Source: Chitinophagaceae bacterium (GTDB lineage Bacteria; Bacteroidota; Bacteroidia; Chitinophagales; Chitinophagaceae). Taken from it: 39,066 nt of DNA. The notes beneath the pieces were generated by a model. That model had not been told where the DNA came from. It saw only the letters and a program-made list of their open reading frames with translations, and made no database searches. Location of the stretch: NCBI GenBank assembly GCA_947374225.1, contig CANCAY010000016.1, forward strand, positions 1-39,066, written 5' to 3'. This document shows, piece after piece, positions 27,048-34,891 of the stretch (within the stretch, counting starts at the first letter, position 1; the number at the start of each line of letters is the position of its first letter). A program made the translations under genes and the position numbers.

Positions 27048-29879
27048 ACTACTGGTGAGAATGTGGTTAGCAATAATTTGAATACAGCCAAAATGGTGCA
27101 TACAAATAATATCTATAAACTAAGGCTAGGCACTTTAGGTGTTACTTTAGATCCGACCGAGCAAATTATTAATAATTCAAAAATGTTTCTTGATACATTA
27201 GGAGATCCTGAAAATTGGGATTTTAGAATTCCAACAGGTTCTCCAGCAATCAATTTTGGTGCGAACTTAGGGTTGACTAGTGACTTTGTGGGAAATCCTA
27301 TAATAGATAGACCAGATGCTGGAATTTATGAATATCAAACTGTAGCAGTCCATCAAACAAAATACTATGTCGACCCCTCTTCTACTTCAAATTTAGCTGA
27401 TGGATCATTTTCAAGTCCCTGGAAAACAATAGCACAGGTAAATGCTGGAACTGCCGGCCTTTTACCTGGAGATTCTGTATTCTTTAAACGTGGTCAAACA
27501 TTTACTGGTTCCTTAGTAGTTGGTGGATCTGGAACATTATTAAAACCTTTAGTATACACAAGTTATGGTACTGGAGCGATACCAGTATTTACTAATACCA
27601 CATCGAATGTAATAAGTATTACCAATCGTCAATATGTTATTATTGATGGAATTAAAATTACTGACAATACCATTAGCTCAACCGACCATTCTGTTCAAGC
27701 TAAAATTGGATATGGAATTACACTATCAAATTCACCAAACTGCACTTTACGTAATTTAGAAATCACATTAGTTGGTATTGGAATTGCTTTAGAAAATGGT
27801 TCAAATAATACAGTCGTAACTGGAAATAATATATACAATTTACGAGCTGTTGTAAATACGGTTGGTGGTACAGCAGATTTTGGAGCTAATGCCATGGTTA
27901 TAGGAAGTTCTAATAATTTAGTGAATCATAATAGATTCGAGGGGTGTTGGGCAAATAGTTATGACTATGGATTTGTAGGAGGAACAGTACAACTTTACAA
28001 TAGTTCTATTAACGATAATATTATTGAATATAATTCTGCGATTAATTGCGCTTCTTTTATTGAGATTGGAGGGGAAAGTAATGGTAATGCCTTAAATAAT
28101 ATAATTGCTTATAATAAAATCATCAACTGTGGACAAACTGCCATTTTTCATAATCTAGTGAATGGTAATTATATTAATACAAATAATACTCAATTTTACA
28201 ATAATGTAATCATTGAAACAAAAATTCAATTTAAAAATGTTAGCACTATGTTTTGGTTTGCAGATCCAACCAAAAATGATGTTGTAATTATGAAGAATAA
28301 TATAATTTGGTTGGCTACTGGAGAAAATGTAGTGAGTAATAACTTGGATACAAATAAAATGGTGCATACCAATAATATTTACAAGTTAAGAAATAGTATT
28401 TTAGGAGTAAATTTAAATCCTACAGAGCTTATTATTAATAATTCACAAATTTTTGTTGACACTTTAGGAGATCCTGAGAACTGGGATTATAGACTTATAG
28501 CCAATTCGCCGGGGATCAACTTTGGCACCAATGTTGGTATTACTGCGGACTTTATTAACAACCCAATTGTTGGCAATCCAGACGCTGGTATTTATGAGAA
28601 TATAATTACCCCAGTCATTGTTCCAAAAAAATATTTCGCAGACCCTTCTTCCACTTCAATTGTCACAGACGGCAGCTTTACAAATCCTTGGAAAACAATT
28701 GCACAAGTGAATGCCGGTACTCAGAATTTAGTACCTGGAGATTCTGTTTTCTTCAAAAAAGGTCAAACTTTTACAGGCTTACTACAAATTACCGGAATTG
28801 GCACTACTGTAAGTCCAATTGTTTATAGTACTTATGGAATTGGCAATAAACCAGAATTTACTGCAACATCTGGTGACGTTATAAACATAGTTAATGGACA
28901 ATATGTAATAGTTGATGGCTTTAAAATACTAGATAAAACCATAGACACAATAGCTCACACTACAACAGCTAAAGTTCAATATGGTATTGTGATCCAAAAT
29001 TCACCTTATTGTACCATTAGGAATAATGATATTAGTTTAGTAGGTATTGGAATCACATTTGAAACCGGTTCTGATTTTACAACCATTTCAAATAATTTCA
29101 TTCATAACCTTCGAGCAGTAAGAAATACTGTGGGCGGAACTGATGATTATGGTGCCAATGCTATTGTAGTTGGAAGTTCTTTTAACCAAATTCAAAATAA
29201 TATAATAGATGGTGCTTGGGCTAGTAGTTATGATTATAGTTATATTGGAGGTGCCATTCAGTTATTTAACTCTAATATAAATAGCAATAGAATATTATAT
29301 AATACTGTTACCTATTGTAAAGGTTTTATGGAAATTGGTGGTGAAAGTAATGGAAATGCATTCAATAACTTAATTGCATACAATAAAATTATCAATTGTG
29401 GTCAAACTGCTACTATTCACAATAAAGTAGGTAGTTCCTTTATAAATACAAATAATACTAGATTCTTTAATAATACTATCATTGAAACCGTGAAAGGTTT
29501 TAATAGCGCTACTACTTTATTTTGGTTTGCAGATCCTACGCTCTTCGATATCGTTATATTGAGAAACAATATCATTTGGGTAACTTCTGGAATTAATGTC
29601 ATGTCTAATAATCTAGATACATTAGACTTAATACATAAAAATAATATTTATAAATTGCGTGGGGGTATTTTAGGCATTAATCCAAATTACGATGAGTTAG
29701 TTATTGACACTCAAAAATTATTTTTAGATACAACTGGGAAGGCTGAAAATTGGAATTTAATATTAGCTAATGGGTCTGTTGCTATCAACTTTGGTTATGA
29801 TGTTAGTTTAACAAGAGATTTTATTGGGAATTCGATTGTGGGTAAACCAGATGCAGGTATTTATGAAGATCAGAATATA
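26094..29879 (+). repeat. Three tandem beta-helix units of about 422 codons
   Basis: Units begin at 26094 (NYYVDPSSTVT), 27360 (KYYVDPSSTSN) and 28629 (KYFADPSSTSI), spaced 1,266 and 1,269 bases. Each opens with DPSST...PWKTIAQVN...PGDSV and ends with PDAGIYE. Codons stay aligned without net indels through 317 codons in all three. The copies have clearly diverged, so the triplication is old. Confidence 0.85.
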
Positions 29880-30584
29880 GTAGTGGTTACCCCACTAAAT
29901 GCATCAATTAGTAGCGGAACTATTAACTGCTTTGGAGGAACAACAAATATTATTGTTAGTGCGAGTGGAGGTACATCTCCTTACACAGGCACAGGTACTT
30001 TCAATGTTAAAGCAGGTACTTATAGTTATATAGTTTCAGATGCTTTAGGTAAAAAAGATACAGTAAGCACTACTATTTCACAGCCAGCAATTCTTAATTT
30101 AACATTAACTGCAGGTATTATTACCTCATTTAATAGTACAACATCTATTACTGCTACTGCATCAGGAGGAACTTCACCTTATACTTATCAATTAAATAAT
30201 AATGCATTTCAATCTTCTAATATATTTTACAATAATTATGCGGGCACTTATGATGTAACTGTTAAGGATGCTAAAGTCTGTACAATTATGAAAACAATCA
30301 CAATTAATATTACACCTATTACGGAAAATCCCGACAGACGACTAGTTTTGAGTGTTTATCCTAATCCAAGTAATACTAGTTTTACAGTAAGCACAATAAG
30401 ATATAGAGGGAGTTTTGTAACCATGAAATTACAAGTGTATAATTCTTCAGGTTTCTTAGTTTATGCTGCTCAAGGAATGTCAAATGTTACTTATACTTTT
30501 GGTGCCAATTTCTTACCAGGTACTTATACATTAGTTGCTCAAGTGGATGGAACCTATCAAGCAGTCCGATTAATAAAATTATAA
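27063..30584 (+). CDS. Beta-helix protein, 3' fragment with SprB-like repeats and type IX tail
   Basis: This piece is in the same frame as the 5' fragment; the first possible start after the TAG is GTG at 27063. Its up to 1,173 residues contain the end of unit A, complete units B and C, two SprB-like repeats at about residues 940-1090 and the C-terminal sorting domain. With no signal peptide of its own, it would stay in the cytoplasm if translated separately, so it is probably not functional unless the stop is bypassed. The family of long type IX-secreted beta-helix proteins typically acts at the cell surface in polysaccharide binding or degradation; no catalytic motif is evident. Confidence 0.7.
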   Translation: MVSNNLNTAKMVHTNNIYKLRLGTLGVTLDPTEQIINNSKMFLDTLGDPENWDFRIPTGSPAINFGANLGLTSDFVGNPIIDRPDAGIYEYQTVAVHQTKYYVDPSSTSNLADGSFSSPWKTIAQVNAGTAGLLPGDSVFFKRGQTFTGSLVVGGSGTLLKPLVYTSYGTGAIPVFTNTTSNVISITNRQYVIIDGIKITDNTISSTDHSVQAKIGYGITLSNSPNCTLRNLEITLVGIGIALENGSNNTVVTGNNIYNLRAVVNTVGGTADFGANAMVIGSSNNLVNHNRFEGCWANSYDYGFVGGTVQLYNSSINDNIIEYNSAINCASFIEIGGESNGNALNNIIAYNKIINCGQTAIFHNLVNGNYINTNNTQFYNNVIIETKIQFKNVSTMFWFADPTKNDVVIMKNNIIWLATGENVVSNNLDTNKMVHTNNIYKLRNSILGVNLNPTELIINNSQIFVDTLGDPENWDYRLIANSPGINFGTNVGITADFINNPIVGNPDAGIYENIITPVIVPKKYFADPSSTSIVTDGSFTNPWKTIAQVNAGTQNLVPGDSVFFKKGQTFTGLLQITGIGTTVSPIVYSTYGIGNKPEFTATSGDVINIVNGQYVIVDGFKILDKTIDTIAHTTTAKVQYGIVIQNSPYCTIRNNDISLVGIGITFETGSDFTTISNNFIHNLRAVRNTVGGTDDYGANAIVVGSSFNQIQNNIIDGAWASSYDYSYIGGAIQLFNSNINSNRILYNTVTYCKGFMEIGGESNGNAFNNLIAYNKIINCGQTATIHNKVGSSFINTNNTRFFNNTIIETVKGFNSATTLFWFADPTLFDIVILRNNIIWVTSGINVMSNNLDTLDLIHKNNIYKLRGGILGINPNYDELVIDTQKLFLDTTGKAENWNLILANGSVAINFGYDVSLTRDFIGNSIVGKPDAGIYEDQNIVVVTPLNASISSGTINCFGGTTNIIVSASGGTSPYTGTGTFNVKAGTYSYIVSDALGKKDTVSTTISQPAILNLTLTAGIITSFNSTTSITATASGGTSPYTYQLNNNAFQSSNIFYNNYAGTYDVTVKDAKVCTIMKTITINITPITENPDRRLVLSVYPNPSNTSFTVSTIRYRGSFVTMKLQVYNSSGFLVYAAQGMSNVTYTFGANFLPGTYTLVAQVDGTYQAVRLIKL

Positions 30585-30644
30585 TTATAAAGAAAATGTG
30601 AAATGAAAATGTCGAATTAAGAAACAGGTAAGTTTATGCATAAA

Positions 30645-30674
30645 AAAAGTCCTCAACAAATGTTGAGGACTTTT
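30645..30674. terminator. Bidirectional intrinsic terminator
   Basis: A perfect 14-base inverted repeat (30645-30658 and 30661-30674) encloses a two-base loop centre, with A's on the left and T's on the right. On the minus strand the hairpin is followed by a run of seven U, terminating the tRNA-Val transcript. On the plus strand a shorter U tract can end the beta-helix gene. Confidence 0.8.
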
Positions 30675-30685
30675 ACTTTAAAGGG

Positions 30686-30760
30686 TGGGAGCACACGGGT
30701 TCGAACCGCGGACCCCCTCGGTGTAAACGAGGTGCTCTAAACCAACTGAGCTATGCTCCC
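30686..30760 (-). tRNA. tRNA-Val(TAC)
   Basis: The minus strand folds into a 75-base cloverleaf. Acceptor GGGAGCA pairs with TGCTCCC, the D-arm contains GCTCAGTTGGTTTAGAGC, the anticodon loop TTTACAC gives anticodon TAC, and the T-arm loop is TTCGAAC. The discriminator is A. CCA is not encoded (CCC follows). Confidence 0.93.
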
Positions 30761-30772
30761 TTTTAAGGAGTG

Positions 30773-30804
30773 CAAATATAAGGTGCATATTTGAAATTCC
30801 CAAA
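30773..30804 (-). promoter_or_regulatory. Promoter of tRNA-Val
   Basis: On the minus strand TTTG (30804-30801) and TATATTTG (30780-30773) are spaced by 20 bases, an exact match to the Bacteroidota housekeeping consensus. The -7 box is 12 bases from the mature tRNA 5' end. Spacing and hexamers parallel the tRNA-Arg promoter. Confidence 0.7.
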
Positions 30805-30814
30805 AAAAGTATAA

Positions 30815-31105
30815 TTAATTTAATTGTACAGCTGGAAGACGGGTAGATTGGCTGTCATAAACGAAAAGTTCTACTATTTCATAGTTCCAATACTTACTCA
30901 AAGGGGACTTTTCCAAGAATTCCTTAGCTTCTTTCTTATTTTTTGCATTGATAGTGATCCAGGTTTGCTGGGTTTCCATACTCACAGCATAACTATCAAT
31001 AATACCTTTATTTAATAAATAGTTGATATAAGTACGATGAGGTGGAACAAGTGACATAAAATCCTCGTCCATATCAAAAGATATAATTGCTTGATATTTA
31101 TTCAT
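30815..31105 (-). CDS. Small YCII/muconolactone-isomerase-like protein
   Basis: This 96-residue protein (MNKYQAIISFDMDEDFMSLV...) has a beta-alpha-beta pattern: KYQAIISF strand, HRTYINYLLNKGIIDSYAVS helix and strand, TWITINAKNKKEAKEFLEKS, then YWNYEIVELFVYD. This is a ferredoxin-like dimeric alpha/beta barrel resembling YCII and muconolactone isomerase proteins. No catalytic residue can be named. It is a soluble cytoplasmic protein of unknown function, next to tRNA-Val. Confidence 0.65.
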   Translation of the reverse strand: MNKYQAIISFDMDEDFMSLVPPHRTYINYLLNKGIIDSYAVSMETQQTWITINAKNKKEAKEFLEKSPLSKYWNYEIVELFVYDSQSTRLPAVQLN

Positions 31106-31192
31106 TACTATACTAAGGTAAGCTTTGTATTTTAAAAAGAAAAGGACTAAAGGATAATATTTCGGATATAATAAACATTAAAATTGGAGATT

Positions 31193-32251
31193 TTATTTCA
31201 CCTCTAAATAGGCTATTCTCCCCCCTTTACCTGCTAAAAATACCTTCTTTGTATTGGGTTGTTTTTGAACAACATGGAAACTCTCTTTTGAAATTATAGT
31301 CCATGATTTACCTTTGTCTTTAGAAATATCTACCCCTGAAGTTCCACAGGCAATTGCTATAATATTATCAACAAACTTAACCGAAGATTTATATCCAAAT
31401 GGTTTTTTTATAATATTATATTGACTAAGTATTGGGATCATTTTATAATTGCTCCCACTTGATTTCGTTTTAGTATTTATGTCATAAACAACAATATTTT
31501 TGTCACTAACGGTGTCATTTTTATAATCACCCCCAACAATAATGATGTTTTTTAAATCTGGTGAAATGTCAATACTATTGGCTCCAGTTGAATTAGCCCC
31601 TTGAATAATTGGTAAAATATTTGGCGAACCATTAATCCATAATCTACTTTTTAATCCACCTGATACAAAAAATACATCATTACCCACCTGTGTTAAATTA
31701 GAATTACTTGAAGCAAAAAATGACTCACCATTTAATATACTATCCTTAAAATAACTTGATTCCATTTGTATCCAATTTTCGCCATAATCATTTGAACTTA
31801 TCATAAATGGAATATGATTTACTGGGTCTCCTATGACTAAACCGTGACCTTCTTTAAAATATATCGCATCTAAAAACAAGGCCGAATCCGTATTTTCAAA
31901 AACTTTTTTCCAACTAAGTCCCCCATCAAACGTCTTTAAAATAATTCCAGGAGATGCTATTGCAACAATAATTGCTTCTTGCTCATTCCAAGCATGAATA
32001 GCCCTGAAATCTCGATTAGTATAGCCTGCTACCGACATCCATTCAAAATGCTGTCCCCCGTCTACAGACTTAGCTATAGATCCATTACTCCCACTAGCCC
32101 AAATAGTTTTTTCATTAGGAATGGACAAGCCTCTTAAACTAACTCCTTTTCTTTCAGTAATAGTATGAATAGGATATTGAGACAAAGCATTTATGGATAT
32201 CAATATGCTTATGCCGAAAATAATTTTTGTAATAGACATTGGTTTACTCAT
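31193..32251 (-). CDS. Secreted YCF48/sialidase-like beta-propeller protein
   Basis: The 352 residues start with a signal peptide (IIFGISILISINALSQ). They contain repeated propeller motifs of the BNR/YCF48 type: IAKSVDGGQHFEWMSV, ILKTFDGGLSWKKVF, MISSNDYGENWIQM, and VDISKDKGKSWTII. These Asp-box motifs (S/T-x-D-x-G-x-x-W) define the fold. Bacteroidota members are often labelled oxidoreductase, without catalytic proof. The start may be ATG 32251 or ATG 32239 (MSITKII), the latter giving a more typical signal peptide. It is divergent from tcdA with only 22 bases between the outer ATGs. Confidence 0.8.
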   Translation of the reverse strand: MSKPMSITKIIFGISILISINALSQYPIHTITERKGVSLRGLSIPNEKTIWASGSNGSIAKSVDGGQHFEWMSVAGYTNRDFRAIHAWNEQEAIIVAIASPGIILKTFDGGLSWKKVFENTDSALFLDAIYFKEGHGLVIGDPVNHIPFMISSNDYGENWIQMESSYFKDSILNGESFFASSNSNLTQVGNDVFFVSGGLKSRLWINGSPNILPIIQGANSTGANSIDISPDLKNIIIVGGDYKNDTVSDKNIVVYDINTKTKSSGSNYKMIPILSQYNIIKKPFGYKSSVKFVDNIIAIACGTSGVDISKDKGKSWTIISKESFHVVQKQPNTKKVFLAGKGGRIAYLEVK

Positions 32252-32273
32252 TTTTGCAGTCTAAAGATACAGC

Positions 32274-32999
32274 ATGATCCCATATTGGATGAGTAGAACA
32301 CAATTAATGTTAGGTGACGAAATGTTAAAAAAATTAATGGACCAAAATGTACTAGTCATAGGTTTGGGTGGTGTTGGTGGCATATGTGCTGAAATGCTTG
32401 TTCGTGCAGGTATTGGCAAATTGACCATTGTTGACAATGATGTTGTTGATTTAAGTAATATTAATAGACAAATACCTGCATTGCACTCTACTGCTAAGCA
32501 ACCTAAAGCGAAGGTTTTAGCAGATAGATTAAAAGATATTAATCCAGATTTAAACTTAACTGTATTAGAAATATTTATTCAAGAAGAATTAACAACTCAG
32601 TTATTGGACAAGGAACCTTGGGATTATGTTATAGATTGTATTGATACTTTGTCTGCAAAAGTATTTTTAATTAAGTCTGCTATGGATAGAAACTTACCAA
32701 TTGTAAGTTCTATGGGGGCAGGTGGAAAAGTTGACCCCTCCCAAATAGAAGTAGCTGATATAGCCCAAACCCATGAATGCAATTTAGCTAGGTATGTTAG
32801 AAAGAGATTACATAGTTTAGGTATAAAAACTGGCTTTAAAGTGGTGTTTAGTGCAGAAAAAGTAGATCAAACCAAGGTTATAGTAACAGAGAAAGCCTAC
32901 CCTAAAAAGTCATTGATAGGCACTATTAGCTACATGCCAGCAATGTTTGGATGTACTGTAGCAAGTGTAGTAATTAGAGATTTAATGGCAAAGGATTGA
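32274..32999 (+). CDS. tcdA: tRNA threonylcarbamoyladenosine dehydratase (TcdA/CsdL)
   Basis: The 241 residues form a ThiF/E1-like adenylating domain. Present are the nucleotide-binding VIGLGGVGG, IVDNDVVDLSNINRQ, the later YVIDCIDTLSAKVFLI, and SSMGAGGKVDPSQIEVADI. The C-terminal KRLHSLGIKTGFKVVFS and GTISYMPAMFGCTVASVVI are characteristic of TcdA. The enzyme uses ATP to cyclise t6A37 of tRNA to ct6A. The start at 32274 (MIPYW) is preferred; ATG 32289 is possible. A near-consensus -7 box CATTTTTG at 32249-32256 lies inside the start of the divergent gene. Confidence 0.9.
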   Translation: MIPYWMSRTQLMLGDEMLKKLMDQNVLVIGLGGVGGICAEMLVRAGIGKLTIVDNDVVDLSNINRQIPALHSTAKQPKAKVLADRLKDINPDLNLTVLEIFIQEELTTQLLDKEPWDYVIDCIDTLSAKVFLIKSAMDRNLPIVSSMGAGGKVDPSQIEVADIAQTHECNLARYVRKRLHSLGIKTGFKVVFSAEKVDQTKVIVTEKAYPKKSLIGTISYMPAMFGCTVASVVIRDLMAKD

Positions 33000-33016
33000 T
33001 TTTGAGCATTATTTTC

Positions 33017-33048
33017 TTTGATTTAAGCGTAAAAATTGCTTAAATTTG
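33017..33048 (+). promoter_or_regulatory. Promoter of tRNA-Arg
   Basis: TTTG at 33017-33020 and TAAATTTG at 33041-33048 are spaced by 20 bases, an exact consensus match. The mature tRNA starts 28 bases after the -7 box, leaving a short 5' precursor for RNase P. Confidence 0.7.
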
Positions 33049-33075
33049 CACCCCGACATAATATATTTATGTGAT

Positions 33076-33149
33076 GGTTCGGTAGCTCAGCTGGATAGAG
33101 CGTCATCCTTCTAAGATGAGGGCCATTGGTTCGAATCCAATCCGAATCA
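33076..33149 (+). tRNA. tRNA-Arg(TCT)
   Basis: A 74-base cloverleaf: acceptor GGTTCGG pairs with CCGAATC (second pair is G-U), D-arm GCTCAGCTGGATAGAGC, anticodon stem TCATC/GATGA with loop CTTCTAA giving anticodon TCT, and T-loop TTCGAAT. The discriminator is A, and CCA is not encoded. It decodes AGA, the favoured Arg codon in AT-rich genomes. Confidence 0.93.
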
Positions 33150-33150
33150 C

Positions 33151-33181
33151 AAAGCCTGTCACGAAAGTGACAGGCTTTTTT
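33151..33181 (+). terminator. Intrinsic terminator of tRNA-Arg
   Basis: AAAGCCTGTCAC and GTGACAGGCTTT form a perfect 12-pair stem with a GAAA tetraloop, followed by T's. It begins one base after the tRNA 3' end region. A GNRA loop and U tract make this a strong terminator. Confidence 0.88.
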
Positions 33182-33370
33182 AATACGAGCAGCGTCAAGA
33201 GCTTGCTCTTGTGAGCTTGTGAGTATTAAAAAAGCCAACTAAACGCGACGCGTTTAGTTGAAAGGCTTTGGGTAAGATCCCCCAAGGGATCAGCGAACGA
33301 AGTGAGCTAATCCCTTATAACCTAGGGATGCTAATCCCTTTTTGTAAAAGGATGCTAAACCCTTTACAAG
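33173..33370. repeat. Dense intergenic hairpin cluster after tRNA-Arg
   Basis: About 200 bases contain at least six self-complementary elements. These are a 14-base inverted repeat (33173-33186/33223-33236) enclosing hairpin CAAGAGC-TT-GCTCTTG (33196-33211), and an 11-base palindromic stem (33237-33247/33249-33259) framed by AAAGCC/GGCTTT. They continue with GATCCC-CCAA-GGGATC (33276-33291), AGGGAT-GCTA-ATCCCT (33324-33339), and TTGTAAA/TTTACAA (33342-33348/33363-33369). GGGAT...GCTAATCCC-type words recur three times. No convincing protein is encoded. It looks like a REP/MITE-like element or a complex transcript end; which one cannot be settled here. Confidence 0.6.
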
Positions 33371-33409
33371 GTAGTTTTCATATATTTATATAAGTACAAA
33401 TACCCAATA

Positions 33410-34159
33410 ATGAAAAAGATAGCCCTTCTCCTTTTATTAGTTTCAATAATTAAAAGCTCAAATGCGCAAACCGGATTAGGCACTGGAGGTGGCGCTTCTG
33501 AAATATCTAGTTTCAAGTCAGCTAATATGACTTTAAATATTGATCCATTTGGTGTCATAGACAGAGACGGTACTATGTTAGGAATACGTTATTCCGATAT
33601 AAGTGGAACTCCATTTTTATTTGAAGATTGGCGAATGGCTAATATTTATGACATAAGTAATAAAAAAATTGCGCAAGTAAAAGTAAAATACAATACTAAT
33701 ACAGATCAAATCCACTTTTTAGACGACAAAGAGAAAGAATTAGTTGCTGACAAAATTGTGATTCAAAAAGTAGAGATCATAAGTAATGAAGATAACAATG
33801 AACCAGCTATCCGTTTTGAAAAAGGATTAACCGATACAAAAGGAGGATTAAAGTCGTATCAATTTGTACAAGTATTAAATGATGGATCTATTCAAATATT
33901 GAAGCAATTCAGCAATCAAATTTTACAAAAAGATTCTTTATTTGGAACTATGAAGATTTATAAATTCTCCCCAAATGCAAGTTTCTATTTAAAAACTGGA
34001 AACAATGTCATTAGTTTAAGAAAACTAGATCAGGAAGAGCTGTACAGTATTTTACCCAATAAAGAATTAATCTTAAACTACGCTAAAAACAAAAAGAAAA
34101 TAAAATCAGAGAAAGATTTTATTGATTTTCTAAATTATTACAATAAAGGAAAATTATAG
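33410..34159 (+). CDS. Secreted protein of unknown function
   Basis: The 249 residues begin with a signal peptide (MKKIALLLLLVSIIKSSNAQ). The mature protein starts with a glycine-rich TGLGTGGGASE and has alternating beta strands such as GTMLGIRYSDISGTPFLFED and QFVQVLNDGSIQILKQFSN. The C-terminus is Lys-rich (NKELILNYAKNKKKIKS, DFLNYYNKGKL). No family motif is recognised. It resembles Bacteroidota envelope proteins that respond with 'plug-in' beta sheets, but this is not a function. It is convergent with the membrane cytochrome gene, one base apart. Confidence 0.75.
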   Translation: MKKIALLLLLVSIIKSSNAQTGLGTGGGASEISSFKSANMTLNIDPFGVIDRDGTMLGIRYSDISGTPFLFEDWRMANIYDISNKKIAQVKVKYNTNTDQIHFLDDKEKELVADKIVIQKVEIISNEDNNEPAIRFEKGLTDTKGGLKSYQFVQVLNDGSIQILKQFSNQILQKDSLFGTMKIYKFSPNASFYLKTGNNVISLRKLDQEELYSILPNKELILNYAKNKKKIKSEKDFIDFLNYYNKGKL

Positions 34160-34160
34160 T

Positions 34161-34742
34161 TTAATTAGTACTAGCTTGTTTTTTATTATACTGATATCTC
34201 CAATAAAAAGCTACTAATAATATCATTCCACATAATTCCATAAATACTTTCTCCGCATCAATAAAGTCAACTGCGCGATCTTTTAATAATGGATCCATTA
34301 CAATGGCATGAATAATAAATAACACACCTGTCATATAAGAAATGACATGAATATTTTTCCAAAGTCTAAATCCTAATGCTTTTTTAATTGGCTTTTGTGA
34401 TGTTAGTATCACTATTAATAATGCAATAAGTGAAATATAACCTAACCAAACGAAAATGGGCTGATGTAAATTACCCGACGGCCATAAAAGACTTGCATAA
34501 CTAAAACCAGAATTAGGATCCAATGGTAAAATCAAAATATGCAATAAAACAATTAGCACTACACCATAGCTAGTGTAATTATGCAAATCAACCATCTTAA
34601 AACGTTTAAATTTTTCAGGGGCTTTTTTCCAAACGGATAACTTTTTATATGCTGTGCTCATTAATATACCCATACCAATATTCAAAGTCAACAAAACTGC
34701 TGCTGTCATTCCTAATACTCCTGAAATTTCAATTGTTTCCAT
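34161..34742 (-). CDS. Ferric-reductase-like membrane cytochrome b
   Basis: This 193-residue protein has about five membrane helices. Histidines in or near helices are at MVDLHNYTSYG, VLLHILIL, LWKNIHVISYM and VLFIIHAIVM. Two pairs on adjacent helices fit bis-His heme b ligation as in ferric reductase-like and MsrQ/YedZ domains. It would pass electrons across the inner membrane. No FAD or NADPH domain is attached, so a partner must supply electrons. It is divergent from the thioredoxin-ApbE-DUF4266-DUF3570 run, 149 bases apart. That neighbourhood suggests a shared redox task. Confidence 0.75.
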   Translation of the reverse strand: METIEISGVLGMTAAVLLTLNIGMGILMSTAYKKLSVWKKAPEKFKRFKMVDLHNYTSYGVVLIVLLHILILPLDPNSGFSYASLLWPSGNLHQPIFVWLGYISLIALLIVILTSQKPIKKALGFRLWKNIHVISYMTGVLFIIHAIVMDPLLKDRAVDFIDAEKVFMELCGMILLVAFYWRYQYNKKQASTN

Positions 34743-34891
34743 ATAGATTTTGTAAAATTGAGTACAATAATAAGTATATATTCTAATTTTAAGGCCAAGA
34801 AGCTTAAAAACACCTTAAGATTACTATTAAACTGTTAAATGTAAAATTCAATAATATATAAGTTTTAACTTAGCATAAATAACATCAATTT

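Larger units (their letters stand above)
26016..30584 (+). pseudogene. Giant secreted beta-helix protein gene split by an in-frame TAG
   Basis: One continuous frame of 1,523 codons is broken only by TAG at 27045-27047. Before the stop are a signal peptide (MKYPKLSISIFMLILNLLFV then NALLA) and most of beta-helix unit A. After it are the rest of unit A, units B and C, two SprB-like repeats (SASGGTSPYT, TASGGTSPYT) and a type A sorting tail (LSVYPNPSNTSFTV). Export signal and sorting tail thus sit on opposite sides of the stop. The aligned codon is TTG in unit B and GTA in unit C, so a single T-to-A change explains the interruption. It could be a recent nonsense mutation, a strain polymorphism, a sequencing error or a read-through site. 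Confidence 0.75.

Noticed and set aside
26094..29879. Long regularly spaced repeats as a CRISPR or mobile array
   Set aside because: The period is about 1,267 bases, the repeats are coding and diverged, and they define protein domains; there are no short direct repeats with spacers.
33076..33149. tRNA-Arg as an integration (att) site
   Set aside because: No repeat of the tRNA 3' end, integrase or island boundary is seen in the window, although the odd hairpin region follows the tRNA.
33023..33238. Minus-strand open frame of 71 codons
   Set aside because: It runs through the tRNA-Arg gene, its promoter and terminator; it is a by-product of those sequences.
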